Assembly: GCF_000007925.1 (NCBI RefSeq)
Contig: NC_005042.1
Coordinates: 868,001-932,000 of the forward strand
Origin: Prochlorococcus marinus subsp. marinus str. CCMP1375
GTDB lineage: Bacteria > Cyanobacteriota > Cyanobacteriia > PCC-6307 > Cyanobiaceae
DNA length: 64,000 nucleotides
Direction of reading: 5' to 3'
Under the pieces are notes generated by a model that was not told the origin of the DNA, did no database searches, and saw only the letters and a program-made list of their open reading frames with translations. Both the position numbers and the translations under genes were made by a program. Of this stretch, positions 10,388 to 18,957 are shown piece after piece; positions within the stretch are counted from its first letter, which is position 1; each line of letters starts with the position of its first letter.

Positions 10388-13300
10388 ATGATAGATTTTA
10401 AATCATATATTAATTCCTCTAAATCTAGTGTACTGGTTTTTGATGGGGCAATGGGCACGTCACTTCAATCCCTTAATTTAACAGCGGATGATTTTGGAGG
10501 TACCTTACTCGAGGGATGCAATGAAAACCTGGTTTTAACGAATCCACAAGCTGTAAGGAATGTACATAGAAGTTATTTAGAAGTGGGATGCGATGTAATT
10601 GAAACTAATACTTTCGGAGCAACATCTATAGTACTTGAGGAATATAATCTTCAAGATAAAACATATGAGATTAATCTTGAAGCTGCAAGACTGGCAAAAG
10701 GTATTGTCAAGGAATTTTCAACTGATGACAAACCTAGATTTGTTGCAGGATCAGTTGGTCCTACAACGAAACTACCTACATTAGGTCATATTAGCTTTGA
10801 TAAACTTTCTTCTTCTTATCAAGAACAGATTGAAGCATTAATTGATGGTGAAGTAGATCTAATATTGTTAGAAACCTGTCAAGATGTTTTACAAATTAAA
10901 TCGGCATTAGTTGGAATTAACAACGCTTTTGAGATTAAAGATAAATATTTACCTATTATGGTATCTGTGACAATGGAAACGACAGGTACAATGCTCTTAG
11001 GAACAGATATTTCAGCTGTAGTAAATATACTTGCACCTTTTAATATTGATATTTTAGGACTTAATTGTGCAACTGGACCTCATGAAATGAAAAGGCATAT
11101 TGAATATTTATCTGAATACTCACCTTTCTTGATATCCTGCATACCTAATGCAGGATTGCCTGAAAACATTGGTGGTAAGGCTCACTATAGACTAACTCCT
11201 ATTGAATTAAAAATGCAATTAAGCCATTTCATAAATGATCTGGGAGTAAAAGTCATAGGAGGTTGTTGTGGGACAGGTCCAACACATATAGAGCAATTAG
11301 TGAAATTATCTCAAGAAGTAATAGATACAATAGAGCAAAAAGAATTTAAAAAGAATACGGATTATGGCGTTTCATCTCTGTATGAAATGACTTCATACAA
11401 TCAGGATCAATCAATATTAATTATAGGAGAACGTCTAAATGCTAGCGGTTCAAGAAAAGTTAGAGAATTACTTAATGAAAACAATTGGGATGGATTGATT
11501 GCTGTAGCTAAAGATCAACTGAAGGAGCAGGCGCATGTTTTAGATGTAAATGTAGACTATGTTGGTAGAGATGGAGTTGAAGATATGAGCAAGGTTGTTT
11601 CACAATTAGTAACCAATATAAATCTACCTTTGATGTTAGATTCTACTGATTATACTAAAATGGAAAGTGGTTTAAAAAATGCAGGTGGTAAATGTATTTT
11701 AAACTCTACAAATTATGAGGATGGTCCAGAGCGTTTCTATAAAGTTCTTGATTTATGTAAAAAATATGGATCCGCTGTTGTTATTGGAACAATAGATGAA
11801 AACGGTATGGCACGAACCTCAGATTTGAAGATAAAAATAGCAGAAAGATCCTTCAACGATGCAACAAAATATGGAATAGCAGAGTTTGATATTTTTTACG
11901 ATCCTTTAGTATTGCCTATATCAACTGGTTTGGAAGAAGATAGAAATAATGCGAGTGAAACAATTAAGGCAATCTCAATTTTAAGAAAGAGATTTCCACA
12001 TGTACATATAACTCTTGGCATTTCTAATGTTAGTTTTGGACTTAACCCAGCTGCTAGAATTACTTTAAACTCTGTATTTTTGGAGGAATGTATAGTAGCT
12101 GGATTAGACTCTGCAATTATTTCACCAGCTAAGATTTTACCCACGCAAAAAATTAAACCAGAACATCGAAAAGTATGTATCGATTTGATATATGATAAGA
12201 GATTATATAAAGATGACATATGTATTTATGATCCACTAACAGAACTTACATCTTTGTTTTCTGATGTTACATCTCAAAGTCTAAAGCAAAGAACTGATGA
12301 GCTTAAATCATTACCATTAGAAGAGAGACTTAAAAAGCACATAATAGATGGTGAAAAGAATGACCTCAGAGAACATTTATTAGTTGCTCTTGATGATTAC
12401 AAGGCTTTGGATATAATTAATAACTTTTTGTTAGATGGCATGAAGGTAGTTGGAGAATTATTTGGTTCAGGGAAAATGCAACTTCCTTTTGTTCTTCAAT
12501 CTGCAGAAACTATGAAATATGCTGTTTCCGTTCTCGAGCCTTACATGGAGACAAATGAGTCTGTTCAATCAAAGGGTAAATTTATAATTGCTACTGTAAA
12601 AGGAGATGTACATGATATTGGAAAGAACTTAGTTGATATCATATTAACTAATAATGGCTATGATGTTATCAATTTAGGTATCAAACAAGACATATCTGAA
12701 ATTATAAATGCACAAAAGAAATTCCAAGCAGACTGCATAGCTATGAGTGGGCTACTGGTCAAATCTACAGCATTTATGAAGGACAATTTACAAGAGCTTA
12801 ATAACAACTTAATATCCATACCTGTAATTCTTGGAGGAGCCGCGCTAACACCTAAATTTGTCAATCAAGATTGCAATAATGTTTACAAAGGTCAAGTTAT
12901 TTATGGCAAGGATGCTTTTACAGACTTAACTTTTATGGACGCTTATATGAAGGCTAAAAGTAACGCTAAATGGGACAATTATAAGGGCTTTTTAGATCAT
13001 AATCCAACAGGAATACAATTATTTGAAAAATCCAATTGTTCAATATCAGAAGCTGCTGAAAAGTCGTCACCTACAAAAACTAACTCCATTAAGTTATCTA
13101 CATCTAAATCGCCTGTTATCAAAGAGGAAATATCTATATCACCACCATTTATAGGCTCTAAAATTGTACATGATGATAATATTAATTTAGATAATCTTAT
13201 GTTTTACCTAGATAAAAGAGCTTTGTTTGCCGGACAATGGCAATTCAAGAAAACTAAAGATCAAACTAAGGAAAGCTACCAGGAATTTATTGATACAGAG

Positions 13301-13936
13301 GCTACTTCTATTCTTAACCATTGGATAAATAGAATAAAAGAAGATAATTTGATTTCACCAGCTTTTGTATACGGTTACTTTCCTTGTGGATCAAATGGAA
13401 ATAATTTAGAGATATTTGATTTTGATGGTAAGAAAAGAATAGGATGTTTTACCTTTCCCAGACAAAAAGCAAATAACAAGTATTGCATTTCTGATTTCTA
13501 CAACCCCTTGAAGGAGAATTCTCCAGTTGATTATATACCTATGCAAGCTGTGACTATGGGCAATGTTAGCTCTGAATTCGCGCAAGTATTATTTGCTGAG
13601 GACAGGTATTCAGATTATTTATATTTCCATGGATTGACAGTTCAATTGGCTGAAGCGTTAGCCGAATACTCTCATGCCAATATCAGACAAGAATGTGGAT
13701 TCGTTATTAATGAACCAGACAATATAAGAGATATTCTTGCTCAGAGATATCAAGGTTGCAGGTATTCATTTGGTTATCCAGCATGTCCAAATGTAAGCGA
13801 CTCTAAGAAACAATTAGATTGGCTGCAGGCTAGTAGAATTGGAATTTCTATGGATGAGTCAGATCAACTAATTCCTGAACAAAGTACAACAGCTATTATT
13901 TCATTACATTCTCAAGCAAAGTATTTTAGTGCCTGA
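10388..13936 (+). CDS. metH: Cobalamin-dependent methionine synthase
   Basis: Transfers the methyl group of methyltetrahydrofolate to homocysteine via cobalamin. All four modules are present: homocysteine-binding barrel (1-310, zinc Cys pair in GGCCGTGP near residue 291), pterin-binding barrel (about 335-620, GERLNASGSRKVRELL), cap and Rossmann cobalamin domain (about 640-880, DVHDIGKN at residue 739 supplying the cobalt-ligating His) and the C-terminal SAM reactivation domain (about 930-1180, RYSFGYPACP). Full length at 1182 aa. A low-complexity Ser/Lys/Thr-rich linker lies near residues 890-915. It makes the cell dependent on the cobalamin pathway seen here as cobN and cobU. Confidence 0.97.
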   Translation: MIDFKSYINSSKSSVLVFDGAMGTSLQSLNLTADDFGGTLLEGCNENLVLTNPQAVRNVHRSYLEVGCDVIETNTFGATSIVLEEYNLQDKTYEINLEAARLAKGIVKEFSTDDKPRFVAGSVGPTTKLPTLGHISFDKLSSSYQEQIEALIDGEVDLILLETCQDVLQIKSALVGINNAFEIKDKYLPIMVSVTMETTGTMLLGTDISAVVNILAPFNIDILGLNCATGPHEMKRHIEYLSEYSPFLISCIPNAGLPENIGGKAHYRLTPIELKMQLSHFINDLGVKVIGGCCGTGPTHIEQLVKLSQEVIDTIEQKEFKKNTDYGVSSLYEMTSYNQDQSILIIGERLNASGSRKVRELLNENNWDGLIAVAKDQLKEQAHVLDVNVDYVGRDGVEDMSKVVSQLVTNINLPLMLDSTDYTKMESGLKNAGGKCILNSTNYEDGPERFYKVLDLCKKYGSAVVIGTIDENGMARTSDLKIKIAERSFNDATKYGIAEFDIFYDPLVLPISTGLEEDRNNASETIKAISILRKRFPHVHITLGISNVSFGLNPAARITLNSVFLEECIVAGLDSAIISPAKILPTQKIKPEHRKVCIDLIYDKRLYKDDICIYDPLTELTSLFSDVTSQSLKQRTDELKSLPLEERLKKHIIDGEKNDLREHLLVALDDYKALDIINNFLLDGMKVVGELFGSGKMQLPFVLQSAETMKYAVSVLEPYMETNESVQSKGKFIIATVKGDVHDIGKNLVDIILTNNGYDVINLGIKQDISEIINAQKKFQADCIAMSGLLVKSTAFMKDNLQELNNNLISIPVILGGAALTPKFVNQDCNNVYKGQVIYGKDAFTDLTFMDAYMKAKSNAKWDNYKGFLDHNPTGIQLFEKSNCSISEAAEKSSPTKTNSIKLSTSKSPVIKEEISISPPFIGSKIVHDDNINLDNLMFYLDKRALFAGQWQFKKTKDQTKESYQEFIDTEATSILNHWINRIKEDNLISPAFVYGYFPCGSNGNNLEIFDFDGKKRIGCFTFPRQKANNKYCISDFYNPLKENSPVDYIPMQAVTMGNVSSEFAQVLFAEDRYSDYLYFHGLTVQLAEALAEYSHANIRQECGFVINEPDNIRDILAQRYQGCRYSFGYPACPNVSDSKKQLDWLQASRIGISMDESDQLIPEQSTTAIISLHSQAKYFSA

Positions 13937-13947
13937 CACAGCTAAAA

Positions 13948-14178
13948 CTATTGGCTGCAAAGGATCTCAAGCATTTGGATAATATCATTTTGAAAGGAAC
14001 TCATTTCTTCAGCATCGCTAAGATCTATCCCTTCGCCTGCTGCATTCTGGATCAATTCATGAAAATGAAATTCACCTTCGCCATTTGCTAGAAATTCAAT
14101 TGCAGAGCTTTCGCCACTTTCTCGGAAAGCGTCGCATAAGGCGATGAAGGATGCGTCTTCAGAGAACTCCCAATCCAT
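13948..14178 (-). CDS. Small acidic conserved hypothetical protein
   Basis: A 76-aa, strongly acidic soluble protein beginning MDWEFSEDASFIALCDAF with no membrane segment and no motif I can assign. Base composition is richer in GC than the surrounding intergenic DNA and codon use is orderly, which supports a real gene. It converges on metH (11 bp between stops). Upstream is the long non-coding stretch at 14179-14713. I recognise this style of protein from marine picocyanobacteria but cannot name a function. Confidence 0.7.
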   Translation of the reverse strand: MDWEFSEDASFIALCDAFRESGESSAIEFLANGEGEFHFHELIQNAAGEGIDLSDAEEMSSFQNDIIQMLEILCSQ

Positions 14179-14713
14179 TGAGGAGGTATTACTGATTGAT
14201 TTTTAAACCTTCACCCCCCTATCACGTCAACCTTTTTTTAGAAGAATCAGTCAGGAATTTGCATTTCAACATAAAGTAAAAGCGTATGATTTAATGATAA
14301 GTGTTGCAGTGGAATAGATTTGGGCGAATAGGTCTCCCAAGATGAAATCAATTTTTTTTGTTTGTTAAATAATGTCTATTGGATCTATAACTCTGTAAGA
14401 GTCAAACTAAAGGTGGGAACTATTAGATTATTTAAAACATCTCCAGAAGTCGTCCTCAGCCCCTAAAGGCCCTTACTAAGGCTGCTTAATGCTTTTTGTA
14501 AGAATAGCTCTTTGGGGATACCTCAGCTCCTGGCTGGCTATAGAAGTGAGCTGTTTAGGCAATGTATGGCCTTAAATTAGATAAAGTTCCAGTAAGCCAA
14601 ATCACAGATTTATATATAATTGCAAATGATATTCATAATTATCAAACGAAATTTGTTAATATGATATAAATAAAATAAATTTTTTAACATTAATCTACTA
14701 TCAGAATAATAAA
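14179..14713. other. 535-bp intergenic region with a structured-RNA candidate
   Basis: No convincing protein gene is present; only reading frames of a dozen codons or fewer appear. Between about 14455 and 14580 the sequence is markedly less AT-rich and rich in inverted repeats. These include CCCCTAAA with TTTGGGG, CTTAC with GTAAG nested inside, and CAGCTC with GAGCTG downstream. That is consistent with an unassigned structured RNA. The flanks are AT-rich and could hold promoters for the acidic-protein gene and for the Ap4A phosphorylase-like gene. No tmRNA, RNase P or SRP RNA signature was recognised. Confidence 0.4.
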
Positions 14714-15556
14714 GTGAATCAAGAGAATTACTGGATAAAGTCCCTAAGCTTAAGTAAGAATGCACTAGAAAATTCTTCATTAAAACCCATAAATACTAAT
14801 CTCGAATATTTATCAACTGCTACTAATTTAATATTTGAATATAGAAGAGTTAGTTCAATAAATTTTAAATTTTCTACAACCTTTGGGCCTAAGGAGAATC
14901 CATTTAGACCATGGGATAAACGACTTCAAATAGATACAATAGGAAATAATCACATATTAATACTAAATAAATATCCAGTTCAGATAGGTCATATGTTATT
15001 AATAACAAGAAAATGGTATCCACAGGATGGCTGGCTAAATCAAACAGATTGGGAAGCTCTAAAAGCAGTCGAAAAGGATACTTCAGGCTTATGGTTTTTT
15101 AATAGTGGTCCAAAAGCAGGTGCCAGTCAAAATCATAGACACTTACAGCTTTTGAGGAGAAAAATATTAGATATATCATGTCCACTAGAGAGTTGGTATG
15201 AAGGAAATCAAAATATAAATCTATGTGAAAGTAGTCTACTAAGAAGAAATATATGTTCTGCTAAACGATCAATCAAGAATGAGACTGCTTATGATTTGCA
15301 CAATACTTATATTAGGCTTTGCGATCGGATAGGGTTAGGTGCTCCAGATGATTCGACTAAACCAAATTACCCATACAATTTATTAATCTCTCCCAATTGG
15401 ATAGGAATAATACGTAGGTCAAAGGAATATGCATATGGTTTTAGTCTAAATGCATTAGCATTTGCTGGATATCTTCTTGGAACAAATAAATCTAATAATG
15501 ATTGGTTAAATAAGAATGGTCCTATCAAATTACTTGAAGAGGTAGTAGCTGATTAG
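14714..15556 (+). CDS. ATP adenylyltransferase / Ap4A phosphorylase-like HIT-superfamily protein
   Basis: Predicted to split or make diadenosine tetraphosphate (Ap4A + Pi to ADP + ATP), a nucleotide-metabolism and stress function. The HIT-like catalytic triad HxHxx appears as NHRHLQLL near residue 142, preceded by FFNSGPKAGASQ as in Ap4A phosphorylase II. Upstream, NHILILNKYPVQIGHMLLITR is the expected HIT-superfamily strand region. The C-terminal half contains NLLISPNWIGIIRRS, also typical. Starts with GTG; length 280 aa. Its stop overlaps the stop of the convergent small gene by 4 bp. Confidence 0.83.
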   Translation: MNQENYWIKSLSLSKNALENSSLKPINTNLEYLSTATNLIFEYRRVSSINFKFSTTFGPKENPFRPWDKRLQIDTIGNNHILILNKYPVQIGHMLLITRKWYPQDGWLNQTDWEALKAVEKDTSGLWFFNSGPKAGASQNHRHLQLLRRKILDISCPLESWYEGNQNINLCESSLLRRNICSAKRSIKNETAYDLHNTYIRLCDRIGLGAPDDSTKPNYPYNLLISPNWIGIIRRSKEYAYGFSLNALAFAGYLLGTNKSNNDWLNKNGPIKLLEEVVAD

Positions 15557-15750
15557 TTTATTGAATCAGCCGACAACTCATTATCTCGATTTATTTGCTC
15601 TTCTAAGGTCTTAATAGAAGCTGTTAACGCTGAGATTCGACGTTCTAAAGCATCTCTGTAGAAAACCATTAGTTCTAATTTTCTCTTATGTATTTTCTGA
15701 CGTCTTTGAGCAGATGAATCATTTGAATTGCAAAAGTCAGTGATAAACAT
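15553..15750 (-). CDS. Small coiled-coil conserved hypothetical protein
   Basis: A 65-aa charged protein with a predicted helical, coiled-coil-like core (ELMVFYRDALERRISALTA, then IKTLEEQINRDNE). No membrane segment or catalytic motif is visible. It converges on the Ap4A phosphorylase-like gene with a 4-bp overlap and is divergent from the RHH/J-domain gene, with the repeat-bearing region between them. The heptad pattern and the start with ATG make a real gene likely, but the function is unknown. Confidence 0.6.
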   Translation of the reverse strand: MFITDFCNSNDSSAQRRQKIHKRKLELMVFYRDALERRISALTASIKTLEEQINRDNELSADSIN

Positions 15751-15781
15751 AATGATTTTTCTTTAATAATAGAGATATTTA

Positions 15782-15915
15782 TTGAACAAAGCGAGTTGAG
15801 AACGATATTGATCATAAAAACACAACAAAGGGATTTTGAAGAACCTATAAAACATATCCATCTAGTACTCTTTCAATATGTAAAAAGAAAATAATGGAGT
15901 TGAACAAAGGGATTT
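15782..15915 (+). repeat. Three copies of a (TTG)AACAAAG motif upstream of the RHH gene
   Basis: AACAAAGGGATTT occurs identically at 15824-15836 and 15903-15915. TTGAACAAAG occurs at 15782-15791 and again at 15900-15909, overlapping the second long copy. The copies are direct repeats on the + strand, in the 199-bp region between the divergent small gene and the ribbon-helix-helix gene starting at 15950. RHH regulators usually bind short repeats upstream of their own genes, so these are candidate operator sites (inference). Confidence 0.5.
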
Positions 15916-15949
15916 AGCGAATTAGCCTTAAATAAGTCGGTTCGTTTCA

Positions 15950-17014
15950 GTGCCATCATCTGACAAAGAAGGATCAAAACGAATATCAGTTGATTTACCA
16001 GTTGAGTTAATAGAACGTTTTGATGAATTAAAAACTCAATGGGGACTACGAAGGCGTGGAGCTGTATTAGAGAGACTTTTAGACACATTATTTAATGATA
16101 ATGATGATATTAATAATCACACTACTAATGAATTATTTACCAAGGGTGTATATCAGCAGGAATTAATTGAGTCTAATAATAGCGCAGAGCAAACAACTGA
16201 GTATATAGAGGACAATTCCATAGTTTTAATTAATGCAGATATAATAGAGAAAAAAGATTTGGGTAATAATCCAAGTATCAATTATACTAATGATGAACAA
16301 AAATTGCAGGAAAAACCATCCCCTAAATTATCAAATATCAATTTACCTGGATTTGTAAGTAGCAGAGCTCAAAAACTAAAAAAGAGTCTAGGAAGGTCTA
16401 AAAACATAGATAATAATTATGATTCAATTATACATACAATTAAAGAAACTGAAGTCGAATTATGTATTAAAGAGTCTCTTTCCCACTGGATTTCATTATA
16501 TGGTAACAAACCAAGAGAGGAGGTAATTGAGGCAGCGATGATATGGTTTGCCAGAGAAATCTGGCCGTATTTAGATAATACTCAGAATCTACCTTTTACT
16601 TGGCATGCAGCCAGTGAAATGATTACTAAAATGTGCCCATTTTGGAAAAAAGAAAATCCATCTTTTGAAATAATAATTGTTATGGCAGGCGTACTAGAAG
16701 ATCCATTTGCTACTCACACTTTAGTAAATAGGATCCCAACACTGATTAGACGGTTTGTTAATAGTTTTAAGCGAAGAACTAATGTAACCTCTTTCCAAAC
16801 TTTAGAGTCAACGATGACTATAACTGGGGCTCTAAAATTGTTAGGTTTGCCAACAACAGCAGGAAAATCAGTTTCACTTTCTACAGTCAGAGATGCTTAT
16901 AAAACAAAGGCACTACAAAATCATCCTGATTCTGGAGGTTCAACAGAAATTATGCGCAAGATCAATGAAGCTTATCAACTATTAAAAGATTTATATAAGA
17001 AAAAACCAACTTAG
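15950..17014 (+). CDS. Ribbon-helix-helix and J-domain fusion protein
   Basis: A 354-aa protein combining two unrelated modules. Residues 9-48 (KRISVDLPVELIERFDEL, then RRGAVLERLLDTLF) resemble a CopG/Arc-type ribbon-helix-helix DNA-binding domain. Residues 305-350 form a J-domain-like helical pair with the HPD tripeptide at 325-327 in KALQNHPDSGGS. A low-complexity linker covers roughly 50-160, and a helical domain with conserved Trp residues (WFAREIWPYLD) covers about 165-300. Starts with GTG. It could be a DNA-associated DnaK co-chaperone or a regulator; the role is unknown. Repeated motifs lie upstream. Confidence 0.75.
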   Translation: MPSSDKEGSKRISVDLPVELIERFDELKTQWGLRRRGAVLERLLDTLFNDNDDINNHTTNELFTKGVYQQELIESNNSAEQTTEYIEDNSIVLINADIIEKKDLGNNPSINYTNDEQKLQEKPSPKLSNINLPGFVSSRAQKLKKSLGRSKNIDNNYDSIIHTIKETEVELCIKESLSHWISLYGNKPREEVIEAAMIWFAREIWPYLDNTQNLPFTWHAASEMITKMCPFWKKENPSFEIIIVMAGVLEDPFATHTLVNRIPTLIRRFVNSFKRRTNVTSFQTLESTMTITGALKLLGLPTTAGKSVSLSTVRDAYKTKALQNHPDSGGSTEIMRKINEAYQLLKDLYKKKPT

Positions 17015-17571
17015 TGTCTAATCAATCTAGATTGAGACTTATTACAAGTCTTACTATTAGTCTCATAGGGGATCAATGAGCATTATTCCAATAGGATTTA
17101 TTATTCCGAGAATTTGGTTACTCGATTTTGGTTTTTATGAGAAAAGTATTGAAAAGTGAGTCTCAGATCTCATTGGTCTACTTAGAGTCCAATTGCAGGA
17201 CTAACAATGAGTCTAATATAAGACAAGCAATTTAGATTTTTTCTTTAATTTTAAATGTTTTTGCCTATAAGAAGCTCATGCCATTAAAAAGTGGAGAGTT
17301 TTAATCGTAAATTAACTATTTCGCGTTCGACCTCTGTCCATACAGATGTTAGCATTGAAAAAACCAATCATAGACTTGCTTTAGAGATATGCGTAACTGT
17401 CATTACTGCAGTTACGCAAACACCACCAGTTCTCTTTTGTATTTTTCCTTCCTCCACTTACCTATTAGGTCTTCGACTTTTTATGTCACATGTATTAGAT
17501 GGGACTCATAGGAAGACTCATAAATAGACTCAGCTAAGACAACTGGTACTTTCACAATCCTTTAGTTATGA
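17015..17571. other. 557-bp intergenic region with inverted repeats
   Basis: Holds no convincing protein gene. It is rich in GAGTCT/AGACTC-type words (for example GAGACT near 17032 with AGTCTC near 17059, plus scattered GAGTCT and GACTCA copies). It also contains one strong perfect inverted repeat at 17391-17417. A 78-codon frame at 17291-17527 has biased, non-protein-like composition and I do not accept it. The region could contain a small RNA. Confidence 0.35.
17391..17417. repeat. Perfect 9-bp inverted repeat
   Basis: GCGTAACTG at 17391-17399 is the exact reverse complement of CAGTTACGC at 17409-17417, with a 9-nt loop. There is no T-tract directly after it on either strand, so it is not an obvious intrinsic terminator. 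It is unusually GC-rich for its surroundings. It may be part of a structured RNA or a protein-binding site. Confidence 0.55.
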
Positions 17572-17574
17572 GCC

Positions 17575-18957
17575 CTGCCTACTGATCCGTCAAATGTTAT
17601 ACAGCCTGGCGAAACCTGCCATGTAACCTGTGCTGATATTGATACTTCAGGGAGAGGAATTTGTCGTCACAACAATTTTGTTCTTGTAGTTGCTGGTTTG
17701 TTACCAGGAGAGGAAGCTCTAGTTAAATGTGAATACATGAAGAAAAACTTTTGCTTAGCCTCTCTTATCAAGATTATAAAGAAATCACCATTAAGAGTTA
17801 ATCCTAAATGTTCCTTTTATTCAGACTGTGGAGGATGTTCAATGCAAGAAATAGAACCCCACTATCAATTTGCAATCAAAAAGAAATTGCTAATAAATGC
17901 TTTAAGTAGGATTGGCAAATTAAACGATTTTCCTGAACCAATTTCTATTACGCCTAGCCAATTCTTTCACTACAGGAATAAATCGACCTTTCCTGTCTAC
18001 AATGAAAGCTACGGAAATACAATCATTGGCTATTACCAGCGAAATAGTCACAAGATTGTAGATATAGATAATTGCCCTGTCTTAGATCATAAAATAAATA
18101 AGGCCCTATCAGATATAAGACTAATTCTAAAGGATAATCACATTAATGCGGATCATGACATCAGACGAAAAGGTGGATTACGACATATTTCTATTAGATC
18201 TGGTATTAATACAAATGAAGTTTTAATCACTTTTGTTTCAAATTTTTCTATAAAAAAATTGCTATTTCCAATAACAAATAAATTGAATGGAAGTGAATCA
18301 AATGTAGTAGGGATTTTAAATAATATTCAACCAAAACCTAATAACAAAATATTTGGAGCAACTACAGAAATCTTAACTGGAAGAGATTATATTTACGATA
18401 AATTTTGTCATATGGATATTCTAATAGGAAGCACATCATTCTTCCAGGTAAATTTAGTAGAAGCTGAAAAGGCTATTAATTGTATTCGTAATATAATTTC
18501 TAATACTAATAAAATAGTTCGTATTATAGATGCTTATTCAGGTATAGGAACTATGTCAATTCCATTAGCTAGTGATGGCTACAGGGTAATCGGGATTGAA
18601 ATTAATAATGAGGCACATGAAATAGCTATAAGAAATGCTGAAATTAATAATATAAAAACCATAACTTTTGAAAACCAAGATGTAACTAAATATTTGCCTA
18701 AAATCCTTTTACCTAATGACTTCTTGATTCTTGATCCTCCCAGAAAAGGGCTTGATCCTTCTCTTATAGATGTTATTACAAAACTGATGCCTATTCATAT
18801 ATGTTATTTAAGCTGTAATCCAGCTACGTTAGCAAGAGACTTATCACTTATATTGCGTGAACATAAATATTCTATTATATCAATAACTGCATTTGATTTT
18901 TTCCCTCAAACAACACATTTAGAAACATTAGTATATTTAAAAAGATTAACTTCTTAA
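17575..18957 (+). CDS. TrmA/RumA-family RNA (uracil-5-)-methyltransferase
   Basis: SAM-dependent 5-methyluridine methyltransferase acting on 23S rRNA or tRNA. An N-terminal TRAM-like domain is followed by an Fe-S cluster motif (CSFYSDCGGCSMQ) and a Rossmann fold with DAYSGIGTMSIPLA. The catalytic SCNPATLARDL sits close to the C-terminus, and FFPQTTHLETLVYL ends the protein. The first standard start in frame is TTG at 17698, but coding similarity clearly extends upstream (ETCHVTCADIDTSGRG, RHNNFVLVVAGLLPGEEA). The frame is open only to 17572 and offers just CTG at 17575. An ATG at 17568 lies in another frame. It overlaps convergent pheT by 12 bp. Confidence 0.85.
   Translation: MPTDPSNVIQPGETCHVTCADIDTSGRGICRHNNFVLVVAGLLPGEEALVKCEYMKKNFCLASLIKIIKKSPLRVNPKCSFYSDCGGCSMQEIEPHYQFAIKKKLLINALSRIGKLNDFPEPISITPSQFFHYRNKSTFPVYNESYGNTIIGYYQRNSHKIVDIDNCPVLDHKINKALSDIRLILKDNHINADHDIRRKGGLRHISIRSGINTNEVLITFVSNFSIKKLLFPITNKLNGSESNVVGILNNIQPKPNNKIFGATTEILTGRDYIYDKFCHMDILIGSTSFFQVNLVEAEKAINCIRNIISNTNKIVRIIDAYSGIGTMSIPLASDGYRVIGIEINNEAHEIAIRNAEINNIKTITFENQDVTKYLPKILLPNDFLILDPPRKGLDPSLIDVITKLMPIHICYLSCNPATLARDLSLILREHKYSIISITAFDFFPQTTHLETLVYLKRLTS

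Noticed and set aside
14179-14713. tmRNA, RNase P RNA or SRP RNA gene
   Set aside because: None of the conserved blocks (tRNA-like ends and tag frame, P4 core, or SRP tetraloop region) could be found.
17291-17527. 78-codon frame in the spacer before the RumA-type gene
   Set aside because: It begins with a non-ATG codon, has a composition unlike neighbouring proteins, and overlaps the strong hairpin at 17391-17417; more likely non-coding.
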